From NCBI GenBank assembly GCA_017398555.1, contig JAFQFV010000009.1, positions 22,594 through 86,593 on the forward strand: 64,000 nucleotides of DNA, given 5' to 3'. Numbering within the stretch: position 1 is the stretch's first letter; each line of letters starts with the position of its first letter. Positions 42,371-51,891 of the stretch are shown piece after piece. The notes under the pieces are model-generated. The model was not told where the DNA came from. It did no database searches and saw nothing but the letters and a program-made list of their open reading frames with translations. Position numbers and translations under genes: made by a program. Source of the DNA: Alistipes sp. GTDB taxonomy: Bacteria; Bacteroidota; Bacteroidia; Bacteroidales; Rikenellaceae.

Positions 42371-42927
42371 TATTCACTATCGCTATTGTTTTCAGTTTCG
42401 GGTGTCTGCTCAGCCTCCGGTGCTGGAGGCACGATGTTCCAAACACCACCCTTTTTATCGCTACCCTCTGTATATGGATCCTTCTTCCATGCGTGCAGCA
42501 GCAGGGTCATATATGTTTCAGGTAGATTCTCGACATTGAGATACTTGAAGATTGTAGCATACATCCTCACCTGCGGACATACAAGAACGACCAAAGCAGG
42601 GGATGCGTTGAGTGGCAACGAGAGATACGGATTATCATCCCCCTCGCGAGCAAAAGGGACAGCCTCCACATCGGGCACGGTAATCTTCTCCACACCCAAA
42701 GAGTCGGTAACAATGCGGTTGAGGGCATCGTCATAGCTTGCCACCATCCACTTATCGGTGCCTGTATAGCAGGCGTAGGCAAACACATCGGCTGTGGCAA
42801 CATTTGCATCACCCGACTTCTCCTGAACAAGGGTCTTGATAATCAGATTGGTGTCTGTTGTAACCTTCTTAAAACATCCTGTTGCCAACAATGCGGCGAG
42901 GATTGCTATTACTACTCTATATCTCAT
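42370..42927 (-). CDS. Hypothetical lipoprotein
   Basis: A 185-residue protein with lipoprotein signal (MRYRVVIAILAALLATGC). The mature part has mixed alpha/beta character and a Pro/Glu-rich end (PPAPEAEQTPETENN). No family recognised. The start at 42927 overlaps the folK 3' end by 11 bases. Its position before the Ig-like lipoprotein suggests a shared envelope task. Confidence 0.78.
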   Translation of the reverse strand: MRYRVVIAILAALLATGCFKKVTTDTNLIIKTLVQEKSGDANVATADVFAYACYTGTDKWMVASYDDALNRIVTDSLGVEKITVPDVEAVPFAREGDDNPYLSLPLNASPALVVLVCPQVRMYATIFKYLNVENLPETYMTLLLHAWKKDPYTEGSDKKGGVWNIVPPAPEAEQTPETENNSDSE

Positions 42928-43399
42928 CTTCAACAATTTTTCTTACTAACTCAGCTCCCTTATCACTGCTTATTCCCAGTGCATCGCACATTGGGAGCAT
43001 TGCAAAGTCGCGCTCAAGCAGCCTTGGATGCGGTATCTGTAGGTGTGGTGTTACAACTACAGCCTCTCCGTATAGCAGAATATCGAGGTCAATCATCCTG
43101 TCGGCATAGCTCTGTCGGTTTAACACCTTTGCGCAGTACTCGGCTTTGCGGTCACGACCCAACTCAGCCTCTATTGCAAGCAGATGCTCCAGCACCTCTG
43201 TTGCGTCGAGCTTTGTAGCTACCACCCATGCGCGATTGGTAAAATGCGCACTGCTCTCAAAGCCCCACGGCTCTGTGGTGTACCACTCGGAGCGAGATGT
43301 GACCTCCCCTATACGCTCGGCGATAAGTGCTTCGGCAGCACTCAGCCTGCCCTCTACATCGCCAATGTTTCCGCCACCCAAAACTACTACACTTGTCAT
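42917..43399 (-). CDS. folK: HPPK (6-hydroxymethyl-7,8-dihydropterin pyrophosphokinase)
   Basis: A 160-residue folate-pathway kinase transferring pyrophosphate from ATP to hydroxymethyl-dihydropterin. Signatures: VVLGGGNIGD at the start (Gly for the usual Ser in GSN), SEWYTTEPWGF, and DRMIDLDILLYGE with IPHPRLLERDFAMLP. Normal length. Its ATG overlaps the holB stop (ATGA), so translation is coupled. Confidence 0.95.
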   Translation of the reverse strand: MTSVVVLGGGNIGDVEGRLSAAEALIAERIGEVTSRSEWYTTEPWGFESSAHFTNRAWVVATKLDATEVLEHLLAIEAELGRDRKAEYCAKVLNRQSYADRMIDLDILLYGEAVVVTPHLQIPHPRLLERDFAMLPMCDALGISSDKGAELVRKIVEDEI

Positions 43400-44547
43400 T
43401 TGAGTCGCTTTATAAATTTACTCACGGCAAGGGCGAAGTGGGTAAATACTATTCGCGGATTGCCGTTTTGGTTAATCTGACGCATGGCACTCTCTATCTG
43501 CGCGAGAATCTGCTCGATATTCTGACTGCCGATAAATGGTGCAAATTTCTTGCAGAATGCAGCCTCCTCACCCCACAGGTAGCTCGCCTTTTCAAGTCCC
43601 GCGTGGAGCATATATGCCTCGCGCAGCAGTCGGCTGAAGTCGGTAAGCATACCGCGCTGACGCTCACGGGAGAGTCCGGCAACATCATCTGCCCAATTCA
43701 TCAGTTCAAGATGCTTGTCGTTATAACTGAGTCGCATGACGGAGCAGAAGGCCTCGAAGTTCTCCTTTGTCGTCTCATCTTCGCTCTGACCGAGCAGACG
43801 CTTGAGCTCCAAAATATCGCCACTTGCCAGACGGGCAATGTTCTGCGCCTTTGTTGCATCAGGCTCCGCCTCCATAGCTATCGGGAGCAGGTCTTCCGTT
43901 GTAAGACGAGGCACTGCCACCTCCTGAGTGCGCGAAAGGATGGTCTTGAGTAGTTGGTCAGGACGCTCCGAAACCAAGATGAATAGGGTCTTATCCCACG
44001 GCTCCTCCAAAATCTTGAGAATGCGGTTTGCCGCCTCCTCATTCATCGTCTCCGGCAGCCAAATAATCATCGTCTTATAGTCGCTCTCGAAGCTCTTAAA
44101 GCTCAGACGGCGGATAATCTCCTCCGACTCCTTTGCCGAGATAACACCCTTGAGGGTCTTGCCGAGGTTGAGGGCGTCGAACCACTGACGAGGCGAGAAG
44201 TAACCACCTGTCTTTGCGAACATCTCGCGCCACAGCTCCACAAACTCGCGTGCGGTGCTGATAACCACCTCGCCACTCTTCTTGCCCTGTTTGTTTACGG
44301 GGAAGACAAAGTGCAAATCTGGATGTGCAAGCTGCTCAATCTGTCGGCACGAAGGACACTCGCCGCAGCTATCGCCATTTTTGCGGTTGCGGCAGTTGAT
44401 ATACTGCGCATACGCTACTGCAAGTGGCAGCGTACCTGCACCCGACGGACCGGTAAAGAGTTGAGCGTGGCTTATTCGACCACTCTCGACACTACGCACA
44501 AGGTGCTCCTTGAGCTGGGTTTGACCTATGATATCTGCAAACTTCAT
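43396..44547 (-). CDS. holB: DNA polymerase III delta' subunit
   Basis: A 383-residue clamp-loader subunit. The N-terminal AAA+ domain has MKFADIIGQTQLKEHLVRSV and a degenerate Walker A, GPSGAGTLPLA, lacking the canonical GKT, as expected for the non-hydrolysing delta'. The zinc module reads C..NGDSCGECPSC. The sensor region SERPDQLLKTILSR has the SRC motif changed to SRT. It overlaps the flippase stop and the folK start by four bases each. Confidence 0.92.
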   Translation of the reverse strand: MKFADIIGQTQLKEHLVRSVESGRISHAQLFTGPSGAGTLPLAVAYAQYINCRNRKNGDSCGECPSCRQIEQLAHPDLHFVFPVNKQGKKSGEVVISTAREFVELWREMFAKTGGYFSPRQWFDALNLGKTLKGVISAKESEEIIRRLSFKSFESDYKTMIIWLPETMNEEAANRILKILEEPWDKTLFILVSERPDQLLKTILSRTQEVAVPRLTTEDLLPIAMEAEPDATKAQNIARLASGDILELKRLLGQSEDETTKENFEAFCSVMRLSYNDKHLELMNWADDVAGLSRERQRGMLTDFSRLLREAYMLHAGLEKASYLWGEEAAFCKKFAPFIGSQNIEQILAQIESAMRQINQNGNPRIVFTHFALAVSKFIKRLK

Positions 44548-46001
44548 CGCCTTAATAGTGCCTTTATAAGCCCTGCAACGTCTATCTTCTCGCGCTTTAC
44601 AACGTAGAGGAGATAGAGTAGCAGAACTGCTGTGTTTATCGTATATTTCAAAATCAAATTATCCACTGCAATCGCCTCCGTAACGAAGAATATTGCAAGA
44701 GCCACCACGACATACTCCGCTATACGGCCGAAGTCGTAAGGGGTCGGGAAGTGTATTCGGTTAAGTGTTAAACTTACAGCAACCATAACCACCTCGGCGA
44801 TAAATCTGCTCCATGCAGCACCGTAATATCCTGCTCGTGGGATGAGAATTATGCCGGCAACAACACTTGCAGCAAGACCCGAGAGTGTTACCCAGAGTGC
44901 ATAACCCGTCTTCTCCTCACGCTTGTACCAGAAGGAGAGGTTTAGCCAAACACCGCTCAGGACATTGGCGCCGAGGACTATCGGAAGGATAAATATACCC
45001 TCACGGAAGTCGCTACCCACAATCAGTGCAAATATATCTCTGAAGAGTGCAATGCCGAGGAAGATAGCCATCGAGGCGATAATGTAGTACTTCATTGCCG
45101 CCGCATTCATCTCCACAAACTCCTCCTTGCGGAAGTTGGAGAGGAAGAATGGTTCTGCTGCCAGGCGGTACATCTGCGTAAAGAGTGTCATCACTACGGC
45201 AATCTTTGCAATCGCTCCATAGATACCCAGCTGCGCCATAGAGCCGTCAGGGACAAGATACTTTATCAGCTGTCGGTCGATAAACTCACCCGCCGTGCCC
45301 GCAATAGAGGAGAGGAGCAGCGGCATAGAGTATGCGAACATCGCACCCAACATCCCCCAATATATCTTCGGCATAGCCTTGCCTGAAAGCACTACAGCAA
45401 CGGTTGTCACCGCACTTGCCAAGAGGTTTGCCACAAATGCCCAGCCGACACCAAAGTCGCTCTCAAACAGACCTACAGCCCAGAAGAGAACTGCAAAGCC
45501 GACCTGCATTACAATATTGGCGAGCTTAAGGGTGACAAACTTCGTCGCTCGACCCGCCTCGCGTAGTGCAGAGAATGGAATTGCTCCCGCAACATCAAAG
45601 AAGACTATCGCTGCCACAATCACCACATACTCCGGATGTGCTACGTATGCCTCGCCCATCAGTGCGGCACAGCTATCTGCCGAGAGTGCAACAACGCCGA
45701 AGAATATCGCCGCCGCAAGGGCCGTAATGCCCCACATAGTGGTAAAAATCCTCTTCTTCGCAGCCACTACATCGCCACCTGCCGCCTCTGCCTTTGCTGC
45801 AAAGCGGAAGTAGCTACTCTCCATGCCGAGTGTGAGCAGTACGAGCGCAAAAGGGATAAGCGCATAGACGTCGGTGATGATACCGTAAGTATCCACACCG
45901 AAGATACGGGTATAGAAAGGCGTGAGCAGATAACTCAAAAATCTGCCCAAAATGGTGCTGATACCATAAATCGCCGTCTGTTTCGCTAACTTCTCAAGCA
46001 T
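44544..46001 (-). CDS. Wzx/MATE-type polysaccharide flippase
   Basis: A 485-residue inner-membrane protein with about 14 TM segments. It starts LAKQTAIYGISTILGRFLSYLLTPFYTR, the typical opening of lipopolysaccharide/exopolysaccharide flippases (polysaccharide_synt family). It likely moves lipid-linked glycans across the inner membrane. No glycosyltransferase genes are nearby. First gene of the ten-gene operon, 42 bp from the promoter -7 box. Confidence 0.9.
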   Translation of the reverse strand: MLEKLAKQTAIYGISTILGRFLSYLLTPFYTRIFGVDTYGIITDVYALIPFALVLLTLGMESSYFRFAAKAEAAGGDVVAAKKRIFTTMWGITALAAAIFFGVVALSADSCAALMGEAYVAHPEYVVIVAAIVFFDVAGAIPFSALREAGRATKFVTLKLANIVMQVGFAVLFWAVGLFESDFGVGWAFVANLLASAVTTVAVVLSGKAMPKIYWGMLGAMFAYSMPLLLSSIAGTAGEFIDRQLIKYLVPDGSMAQLGIYGAIAKIAVVMTLFTQMYRLAAEPFFLSNFRKEEFVEMNAAAMKYYIIASMAIFLGIALFRDIFALIVGSDFREGIFILPIVLGANVLSGVWLNLSFWYKREEKTGYALWVTLSGLAASVVAGIILIPRAGYYGAAWSRFIAEVVMVAVSLTLNRIHFPTPYDFGRIAEYVVVALAIFFVTEAIAVDNLILKYTINTAVLLLYLLYVVKREKIDVAGLIKALLRR

Positions 46002-46042
46002 AATTCAGTTGCACGCGCGTATGCACACACGCCTGCAATCTG

Positions 46043-46073
46043 CAAAGATAGAGAAAAATTCTGATATGTCAAA
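46043..46073 (-). promoter_or_regulatory. Promoter of the ten-gene operon
   Basis: On the minus strand TTTG (46073-46070), 19 bp, TATCTTTG (46050-46043). The start near 46036 gives a 35-nt leader to the flippase ATG at 46001. Confidence 0.75.
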
Positions 46074-46083
46074 AAAAGAGGAG

Positions 46084-46500
46084 TTATAACTCCTCCTCAT
46101 CATCATAGAGATCGTCGTCGAAGAAGATCTCATCCATAACGGCATCAATCTCGCGGCGCTCCTTTTTGGTCGGACGACCTGTGCCTCGCTCACGGAAGAC
46201 GAAGATTGTCTCGCGAGGAACGTTGAGCTTATCCAGCTCGCTCTGCGGAGTGATATTTTGGCAGTAGAGCGGAACATTTTTCGCAGGCTGACGGTTTGCG
46301 ACAAGGTCGAGAACGAGGTAGGAGTATGTAATCATAGCTCGTTTGACCTCAATTTTCTCGCCAATCTTCACCTCTCGTGAGGGCTTGGCGTATGCTCCGT
46401 TTACGGTAACTTTGTTGTTGCGTATAGCGTCGGCAGCGTCACTGCGAGTCTTGAAGATTCGCACTGCCCACAGGTATTTGTCTAATCTGATGCTCTCCAT
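46084..46500 (-). CDS. hslR: S4-domain RNA-binding protein, Hsp15-like
   Basis: A 138-residue protein. The S4 domain spans about 3-65 (RLDKYLWAVRIFKTRSDAADAI, VTVNGAYAKPSREVKIGE). The acidic tail ends DDEEEL. Hsp15 rescues stalled 50S-nascent chain complexes by binding rRNA. It follows ftsW by 61 bp and is the last gene of the dcw-like run. Confidence 0.9.
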   Translation of the reverse strand: MESIRLDKYLWAVRIFKTRSDAADAIRNNKVTVNGAYAKPSREVKIGEKIEVKRAMITYSYLVLDLVANRQPAKNVPLYCQNITPQSELDKLNVPRETIFVFRERGTGRPTKKERREIDAVMDEIFFDDDLYDDEEEL

Positions 46501-46561
46501 AGTGTAGTTAGAAGTTGCTTAAATTTGTTTACGAAGTTGTTTCATAGTTGTAAACAGCTTC

Positions 46562-47842
46562 TTACTCCTCAACCTCCTCGACACTCATGCCCGGAGTGCC
46601 CTCAGGAGGGGTTAGTGTGTGGTTATTTACCTGACGACTAATGCTCAAAACAATGCCTAAAGCGGCCGCTGTGCAGAGCATAGATGTTCCGCCGTGCGAT
46701 ATGAGTGGCAGGTTTTGTCCTGTCTCCATAAATAGGTGCGTCGATACCATAAAGTGGAGCATCGCCTGACAGGTTATCAACAGTGCCAATCCCAGTACAA
46801 GAAGTCCGCCAAAGAGCCAACGACTCCCCCTAAATATGCTCAGTGCGCGGGCAAAAATCCAGGCATAGAGGATGATGAGAATCATACCCATAATAATTCC
46901 ATACTCCTCGACAAAAAATGAGAAGATATAGTCGCTCTCCGGGTGTGTAATCTTTGCTCGCATAACAGACTGACCGGCACCTACACCGAACACGCCGCCA
47001 TCATAGATGGCTACCATAGCGTGGTCGGCATCTGTCAAAGGACGTGTGGCTGTCGTATCGGCAGGGTTTGTCCAAGACTGTACAAAGCTTGTGATACGGT
47101 TGCTCGCAGTACCTGTACGACCACCGCCAATGCCGATGTATAGTGCCCCGGCCGCGGCAATGAGCAGGATAAATTTGCCAATCTCCAGCAGTCGTGCGCG
47201 AGCGATAAAAATCATCACCGTTCCAATGCCGAAAACAAGCAACGCCGAGGAGTTGTGGGCCTTGATAATTACCGCCACAGAGGCGATGATAGGCAACAGA
47301 ATTTTGACCGTTCCGTTAAGTAGAATATCGAGCTGTTTTTTGTGATCTTTCTTGCCCCATTTCCACGGGTTTAGTGACGGTATAAGTTGCTGTTTATTAA
47401 TTGTTTGCTGTGCCTTGTCAAGATTTACGGCAAGGAGCAGAATTGTTGCCACTTTCAGCAGCTCCGACGGCTGAACGGAGAAGCCGAAATCGTACCAACG
47501 TGCAGCCCCATTTGTGTCGGCTCCGAAGAAGTAAACACCGAGGGTGAAAAACCAACATGCAGCATAGGCATAAGGTGCCACTTTATAGAGGAATGTTGCG
47601 GGCATAAAGTAGAAACCGACCATCGTCAGTAGCGATAACGAGATGACTATCAGATGCTTGGTAAAGATGGCGTTTGTCTGTGTACCCATGTGTGCATAGC
47701 CCATCTTTGCCACCGAAGAGTAGACCACAAGGGCAGAGATGATAAAGAGAATCGGAATGATGACTCCCAACACCTTATCTCCCTTAAAAAGACTCACCTT
47801 CGAGAGTATCGACGGAACACTATTTTGGTCGTTCTGCTGCAT
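46562..47842 (-). CDS. ftsW: FtsW-type lipid II polymerase (SEDS family)
   Basis: A 426-residue SEDS protein with about ten TMs, the septal peptidoglycan glycosyltransferase. Conserved blocks are GAARWYDFGFSVQPSELLKVA, with the PSE.LK motif, VGAGQSVMRAKITHPESDYIFSFFVEEYG, and LPLISHGGTSMLCTAAALG near the end. The acidic tail follows the last TM. Position after murD in the dcw order supports FtsW rather than RodA. Confidence 0.94.
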   Translation of the reverse strand: MQQNDQNSVPSILSKVSLFKGDKVLGVIIPILFIISALVVYSSVAKMGYAHMGTQTNAIFTKHLIVISLSLLTMVGFYFMPATFLYKVAPYAYAACWFFTLGVYFFGADTNGAARWYDFGFSVQPSELLKVATILLLAVNLDKAQQTINKQQLIPSLNPWKWGKKDHKKQLDILLNGTVKILLPIIASVAVIIKAHNSSALLVFGIGTVMIFIARARLLEIGKFILLIAAAGALYIGIGGGRTGTASNRITSFVQSWTNPADTTATRPLTDADHAMVAIYDGGVFGVGAGQSVMRAKITHPESDYIFSFFVEEYGIIMGMILIILYAWIFARALSIFRGSRWLFGGLLVLGLALLITCQAMLHFMVSTHLFMETGQNLPLISHGGTSMLCTAAALGIVLSISRQVNNHTLTPPEGTPGMSVEEVEE

Positions 47843-47851
47843 AAATTGGCG

Positions 47852-49210
47852 CTATTTTACATTCTCCTTTACCCACTCCTTAAACAGCTCTCCGCGCTGG
47901 CAATAGTTCTTGAAAAGGTCAAAACTTGCACAAGCAGGAGAGAGTAGTACAGCATCGCCACTCTTTGCCACAGCAGTTGCCGCACGCATTGCACTATCCA
48001 ACGAATCGGTAGAGATAATATTTGGTACAATATCCTTGAAAGAGTCTTCTAACTTATTGTTGTCCAGACCCATACAAATAAGTGTATGAACTTTCTCCTT
48101 TGCAAAATCAAAGAGCGGAGAGTAGTCATTTCCCTTATCTGTTCCTCCTGCAATCCAGACCGTTGGGCGGGTCATACTCTCAAGGGCATACCACACCGAA
48201 TCGACATTTGTAGCCTTTGAGTCGTTTATATAGAGCACCCCTCCGACCTCAGCAACCGGCTCGAGGCGATGCTCAACGGGTGAGAAACTGTAGATAGACT
48301 CTGCCACCTGCTCAGGGGTCACACCTGCTGCAAGAGCTGCAAGAGTTGCCGCCATGGCGTCGTAGGCGTTATGCAGACCCTTAATCTGCATCTTCTCGGT
48401 ATCTATCTCGACCTCATTTTTACCTGCTCGAGCAGTGAAAACTCCGCCGACAAGCGAGGCATCACCAGCACCACTCGCCATAGCTGTACGAGCCATAAAC
48501 GGAAGTTCTGCAGAGCGAACAGGATGCTTCTCAAGCTCGCGCATAATAATCTGATCATCAGCCGAATAGATGAAATAGTCGTTGCTCTTTTGATTGCGGG
48601 TTATGCGCATCTTGGAGTCGATATAGTTCTGGAAACAGTAGTCGTATCGGTCGAGATGGTCGGGGGTAATATTCATCAGCACTGCGATATTTGCGCGGAA
48701 GTCGAACATGCCGTCGAGCTGGAAACTACTCAACTCAAGCACATACCAATCGTACTGTTTTGTCGCAACGCTATAGGCAAACGACTCGCCGATATTGCCA
48801 CCCAAAGCGACATCAAAGCCCGCATCCGCGAGGATTTTGTATATCAGCGAGGTGGTTGTGGTCTTACCGTTGCTACCTGTGATGCAGATAGTCTTTGCAT
48901 GACCCATATATCTTGCCGCGAACTCCATCTCGGAGATTACAGGGATACCCTTCTCGCGAATGGCAACAACAACGGGCGCCTTGTCGGGAATACCGGGGGA
49001 TTTGATAACCTCTGTAGCCGAGAGAATCTTCTCCATAGTGTGTCCGCCCTGCTCATACTCTACCTCCCACTGCTCAAGGCGCTGACGATAGAGGTCACTT
49101 ATCTTGCCGGCATCGGAGAGAAAGACATCGAAACCCTCCTTCTTTGCAAGGATTGCCGAGCCGTAGCCGCTGATACCTCCGCCGAGGACTACAATACGTT
49201 TTTTTGCCAT
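47852..49210 (-). CDS. murD: UDP-N-acetylmuramoylalanine--D-glutamate ligase
   Basis: A 452-residue cytosolic ligase adding D-Glu to UDP-MurNAc-L-Ala. It has an N-terminal Rossmann start (IVVLGGGISGYGSAILA), the ATP loop CITGSNGKTTTTSL (about 111-124), MNITPDHLDRYD, and EHRLEPVAEVGGVLYINDSKATN. Full length. It lies 4 bp after mraY and 9 bp before ftsW. Confidence 0.97.
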   Translation of the reverse strand: MAKKRIVVLGGGISGYGSAILAKKEGFDVFLSDAGKISDLYRQRLEQWEVEYEQGGHTMEKILSATEVIKSPGIPDKAPVVVAIREKGIPVISEMEFAARYMGHAKTICITGSNGKTTTTSLIYKILADAGFDVALGGNIGESFAYSVATKQYDWYVLELSSFQLDGMFDFRANIAVLMNITPDHLDRYDYCFQNYIDSKMRITRNQKSNDYFIYSADDQIIMRELEKHPVRSAELPFMARTAMASGAGDASLVGGVFTARAGKNEVEIDTEKMQIKGLHNAYDAMAATLAALAAGVTPEQVAESIYSFSPVEHRLEPVAEVGGVLYINDSKATNVDSVWYALESMTRPTVWIAGGTDKGNDYSPLFDFAKEKVHTLICMGLDNNKLEDSFKDIVPNIISTDSLDSAMRAATAVAKSGDAVLLSPACASFDLFKNYCQRGELFKEWVKENVK

Positions 49211-49214
49211 CTTT

Positions 49215-50414
49215 TTATCTTATCTTAAGGGTTACAAGGCTGATAGCTGCAAGGAGCATAGAGATAATGATAAAACGCATTGTAATCTTGCTCTCGTGCA
49301 GATTCTTCTTCTGATAGTGGTGATGAATAGGCGACATGAGGAATACTCTGCGACCCTCACCATACTTCTTCTTCGTATATGCAAAATATCTGCGCTGGAT
49401 AATGACCGACAGAGCCTCCACGACAAATATTCCGCACATAATCGGCAGCAACAACTCCTTGCGGATACAGAGGGCAAAGACGGCGATAATACCACCAATG
49501 GCAAGCGAGCCTGTATCGCCCATAAATATCTGCGCAGGGTATGAGTTGTACCACAGGAAGCCGAGCAGAGCGCCTATCATTGCAAGTGCAAAGACAAAGA
49601 GTTCTCCACTATCCGGGATAAACATAATGTTGAGGTAGTCGGCATAGATGACGTGTCCGGAGAGGTATGCCAATATACCGAGTACCACCACTATCGGCAT
49701 CGAGACTCCTGTAAGCAGTCCGTCTATACCGTCAGTGAGGTTTGCTGCGTTCGATACAGCGGTGACAATCAAAATCGCCATAAATACATAGAGCACCCAC
49801 GCCGCAGTCTGGTTGCCGCCCGTGAGCCAGCTATAGTCGAACTCATTCTCCTTGAAGAATGGGATTGTAGTCTGTGTGGTCTTAACATCCTCAACGACAA
49901 CGATATGCTCCTCTGCAATCTGCGGAGTGCTGTTTTCGCGCACTACAATATCCTCCGAGAAGCACATTACCGTTCCCACGATAATACCCAGGCCGACCTG
50001 ACCTACAATCTTAAACTTACCCTTCAGACCCTCCTTATTGTGGCGGAAGACCTTGATGTAGTCATCCAAAAAACCGATAGCACCACACCAAATGGTCGAG
50101 ATAATCATCAGCAGGATATAGACATTGTCAAGTCTTGTGAAGAGCAACGAAGGGACGAGAATTGCCAGCAGAATAAGTATTCCACCCATTGTCGGGGTAC
50201 CCTTTTTTGCCATCTGACCCTCCAAGCCCAAGTCGCGAATCTCCTCGCCAATCTGTAGCTTCTGCAACTTACGGATAATCGGTTTGCCGATGTAGATAAC
50301 CATCAGCAGCGCCAAGATAAACGCGGCAATCGAACGGAAGGTGATGTACTGAAACATTCCCGAACCGGGGAGGTCATAGACAGTGTCAAGGTACTTAAAA
50401 AGATTGTATAACAT
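49215..50414 (-). CDS. mraY: Phospho-N-acetylmuramoyl-pentapeptide transferase
   Basis: A 399-residue integral membrane enzyme making lipid I from UDP-MurNAc-pentapeptide and undecaprenyl phosphate. Catalytic blocks: [29 protein letters not shown] with the Asp-Asp pair, [15 protein letters not shown], and [11 protein letters not shown]. About 40 residues longer than the E. coli enzyme owing to a periplasmic insert around 160-200, usual in Bacteroidota. Confidence 0.97.
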   Translation of the reverse strand: MLYNLFKYLDTVYDLPGSGMFQYITFRSIAAFILALLMVIYIGKPIIRKLQKLQIGEEIRDLGLEGQMAKKGTPTMGGILILLAILVPSLLFTRLDNVYILLMIISTIWCGAIGFLDDYIKVFRHNKEGLKGKFKIVGQVGLGIIVGTVMCFSEDIVVRENSTPQIAEEHIVVVEDVKTTQTTIPFFKENEFDYSWLTGGNQTAAWVLYVFMAILIVTAVSNAANLTDGIDGLLTGVSMPIVVVLGILAYLSGHVIYADYLNIMFIPDSGELFVFALAMIGALLGFLWYNSYPAQIFMGDTGSLAIGGIIAVFALCIRKELLLPIMCGIFVVEALSVIIQRRYFAYTKKKYGEGRRVFLMSPIHHHYQKKNLHESKITMRFIIISMLLAAISLVTLKIR

Positions 50415-50426
50415 AGTTGTAGTGAA

Positions 50427-51884
50427 TTATCTGTTAAATGCTGAAAACCAATATTGTACGCGCTCCTTATCATTGAACGGCAGCCTCTCTGTGCCGATAA
50501 TCTGGTAGGTCTCGTGACCCTTGCCAGCAATGACGATAATATCGCCTGCCGAGCTGAGCATCACGGCGGTCTTTATGGCGTTATCACGATCGACAATCTT
50601 CATATAGTTGTCCGTTACCGCCACACCCGCCTCCATATCGCGCAAAATCTGCTCGGGATCCTCACTGCGAGGGTTGTCTGCGGTAAAAATCGCACGGTCG
50701 GCAAACTTTACAGCAATCTGTGCCATCTCCGGGCGCTTTGTCTTATCCCTTTCGCCACCACAACCACAGACGACGGTTACGCTCTGCTTTGGCGTGCGAA
50801 TCTCGCCGACACTCTTCAGGATATTCTCCAACGCGTCAGGTGTATGTGCATAGTCGATAATAGCCGTTGTGCCGTCAGTGGCGTGAACCATATCAAATCT
50901 GCCATCCACAGGCTTGAGCAGCGAGATGCAACGTAAAACCTCATCCTTCTCAAACCCAAGCTCAATCGCCGCGGCATATACCGTCAGCAGATTGTAGGCG
51001 TTGAAACGGCCGAGGAAGCCGACCCATAAATCGACCCCGTCAATGCGGAGCAGAGTGCCCTCAACGGTGCTCTCCATAACCTTGCAGTTGAAGTCGGCAG
51101 CACGACGAAGAGATAACGTAAGGCGCTTTGCTGCAGTGTTTTGCAACATCACCTCCCCATTGCGGTCGTCGGCATTAACAATAGCAAAACTGCTCTTTGG
51201 CAGCTCGTCGAAGAATATCTTTTTTGCACGGATATACTCAGCAAAGGTCTTATGGTAGTCCAAATGGTCGTGTGTCAGGTTTGTAAACAGCGCACCTGCG
51301 AAGTGGATGCCGTAGATACGTCGCTGAACGATGGCGTGCGATGAACACTCCATGAAGCAGTACTTGCAACCGCGCTCAACCATCGCCGCAAGCATTGCGT
51401 TGAGGCGGATAGTGTCGGGGGTGGTATGTGTCGATTCAATACGCTCATTATCAACCTTATAGACTACGGTCGAAATAAGTCCTGCCTTTTCACCCATAAG
51501 GCGCACAAGGTCGTAGAGCAGGGTGGCGATGGTGGTCTTACCATTGGTGCCTGTAACGCCGACAACGGTCAGTTTTTTGCTCGGATTGCCGTAGAAGTTG
51601 GCGGCAATAAGCGCCATAGCCTTGTCGGTATCTTCAACGACGATATATGTAGTCTGCTCGGTATTCAAATTCTGCGGAAGTCGCTTGCAGACAACCGCTG
51701 TAGCCCCCTTCTCGACGGCGCTATCTATGTAGTTGTGACCATCTGCCACAACGCCCTCGATAGCAAAGAAACAACTTCCTGCACCCACTTGGCGAGAGTC
51801 GTATGTGAGGTTCAAAACCTCTCTGCTTGCCTCGCCGTGAATTGCAGTATAGCTGACATTATGTAGTAAATTACTGATATTCAT
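50427..51884 (-). CDS. murE: UDP-MurNAc-tripeptide synthetase, meso-DAP-adding
   Basis: A 485-residue ligase adding the third residue of the stem peptide. The ATP loop is VVGVTGTNGKTTIATLLYD, followed by FTNLTHDHLDYHKTF with the carbamylated-Lys region nearby. DNPR in FTADNPRSEDP is the known meso-DAP specificity motif, fitting the presence of dapF, dapD and lysC in the window. The N-terminal uridine-binding domain is intact. Confidence 0.97.
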   Translation of the reverse strand: MNISNLLHNVSYTAIHGEASREVLNLTYDSRQVGAGSCFFAIEGVVADGHNYIDSAVEKGATAVVCKRLPQNLNTEQTTYIVVEDTDKAMALIAANFYGNPSKKLTVVGVTGTNGKTTIATLLYDLVRLMGEKAGLISTVVYKVDNERIESTHTTPDTIRLNAMLAAMVERGCKYCFMECSSHAIVQRRIYGIHFAGALFTNLTHDHLDYHKTFAEYIRAKKIFFDELPKSSFAIVNADDRNGEVMLQNTAAKRLTLSLRRAADFNCKVMESTVEGTLLRIDGVDLWVGFLGRFNAYNLLTVYAAAIELGFEKDEVLRCISLLKPVDGRFDMVHATDGTTAIIDYAHTPDALENILKSVGEIRTPKQSVTVVCGCGGERDKTKRPEMAQIAVKFADRAIFTADNPRSEDPEQILRDMEAGVAVTDNYMKIVDRDNAIKTAVMLSSAGDIIVIAGKGHETYQIIGTERLPFNDKERVQYWFSAFNR

Positions 51885-51891
51885 CGTGTTA

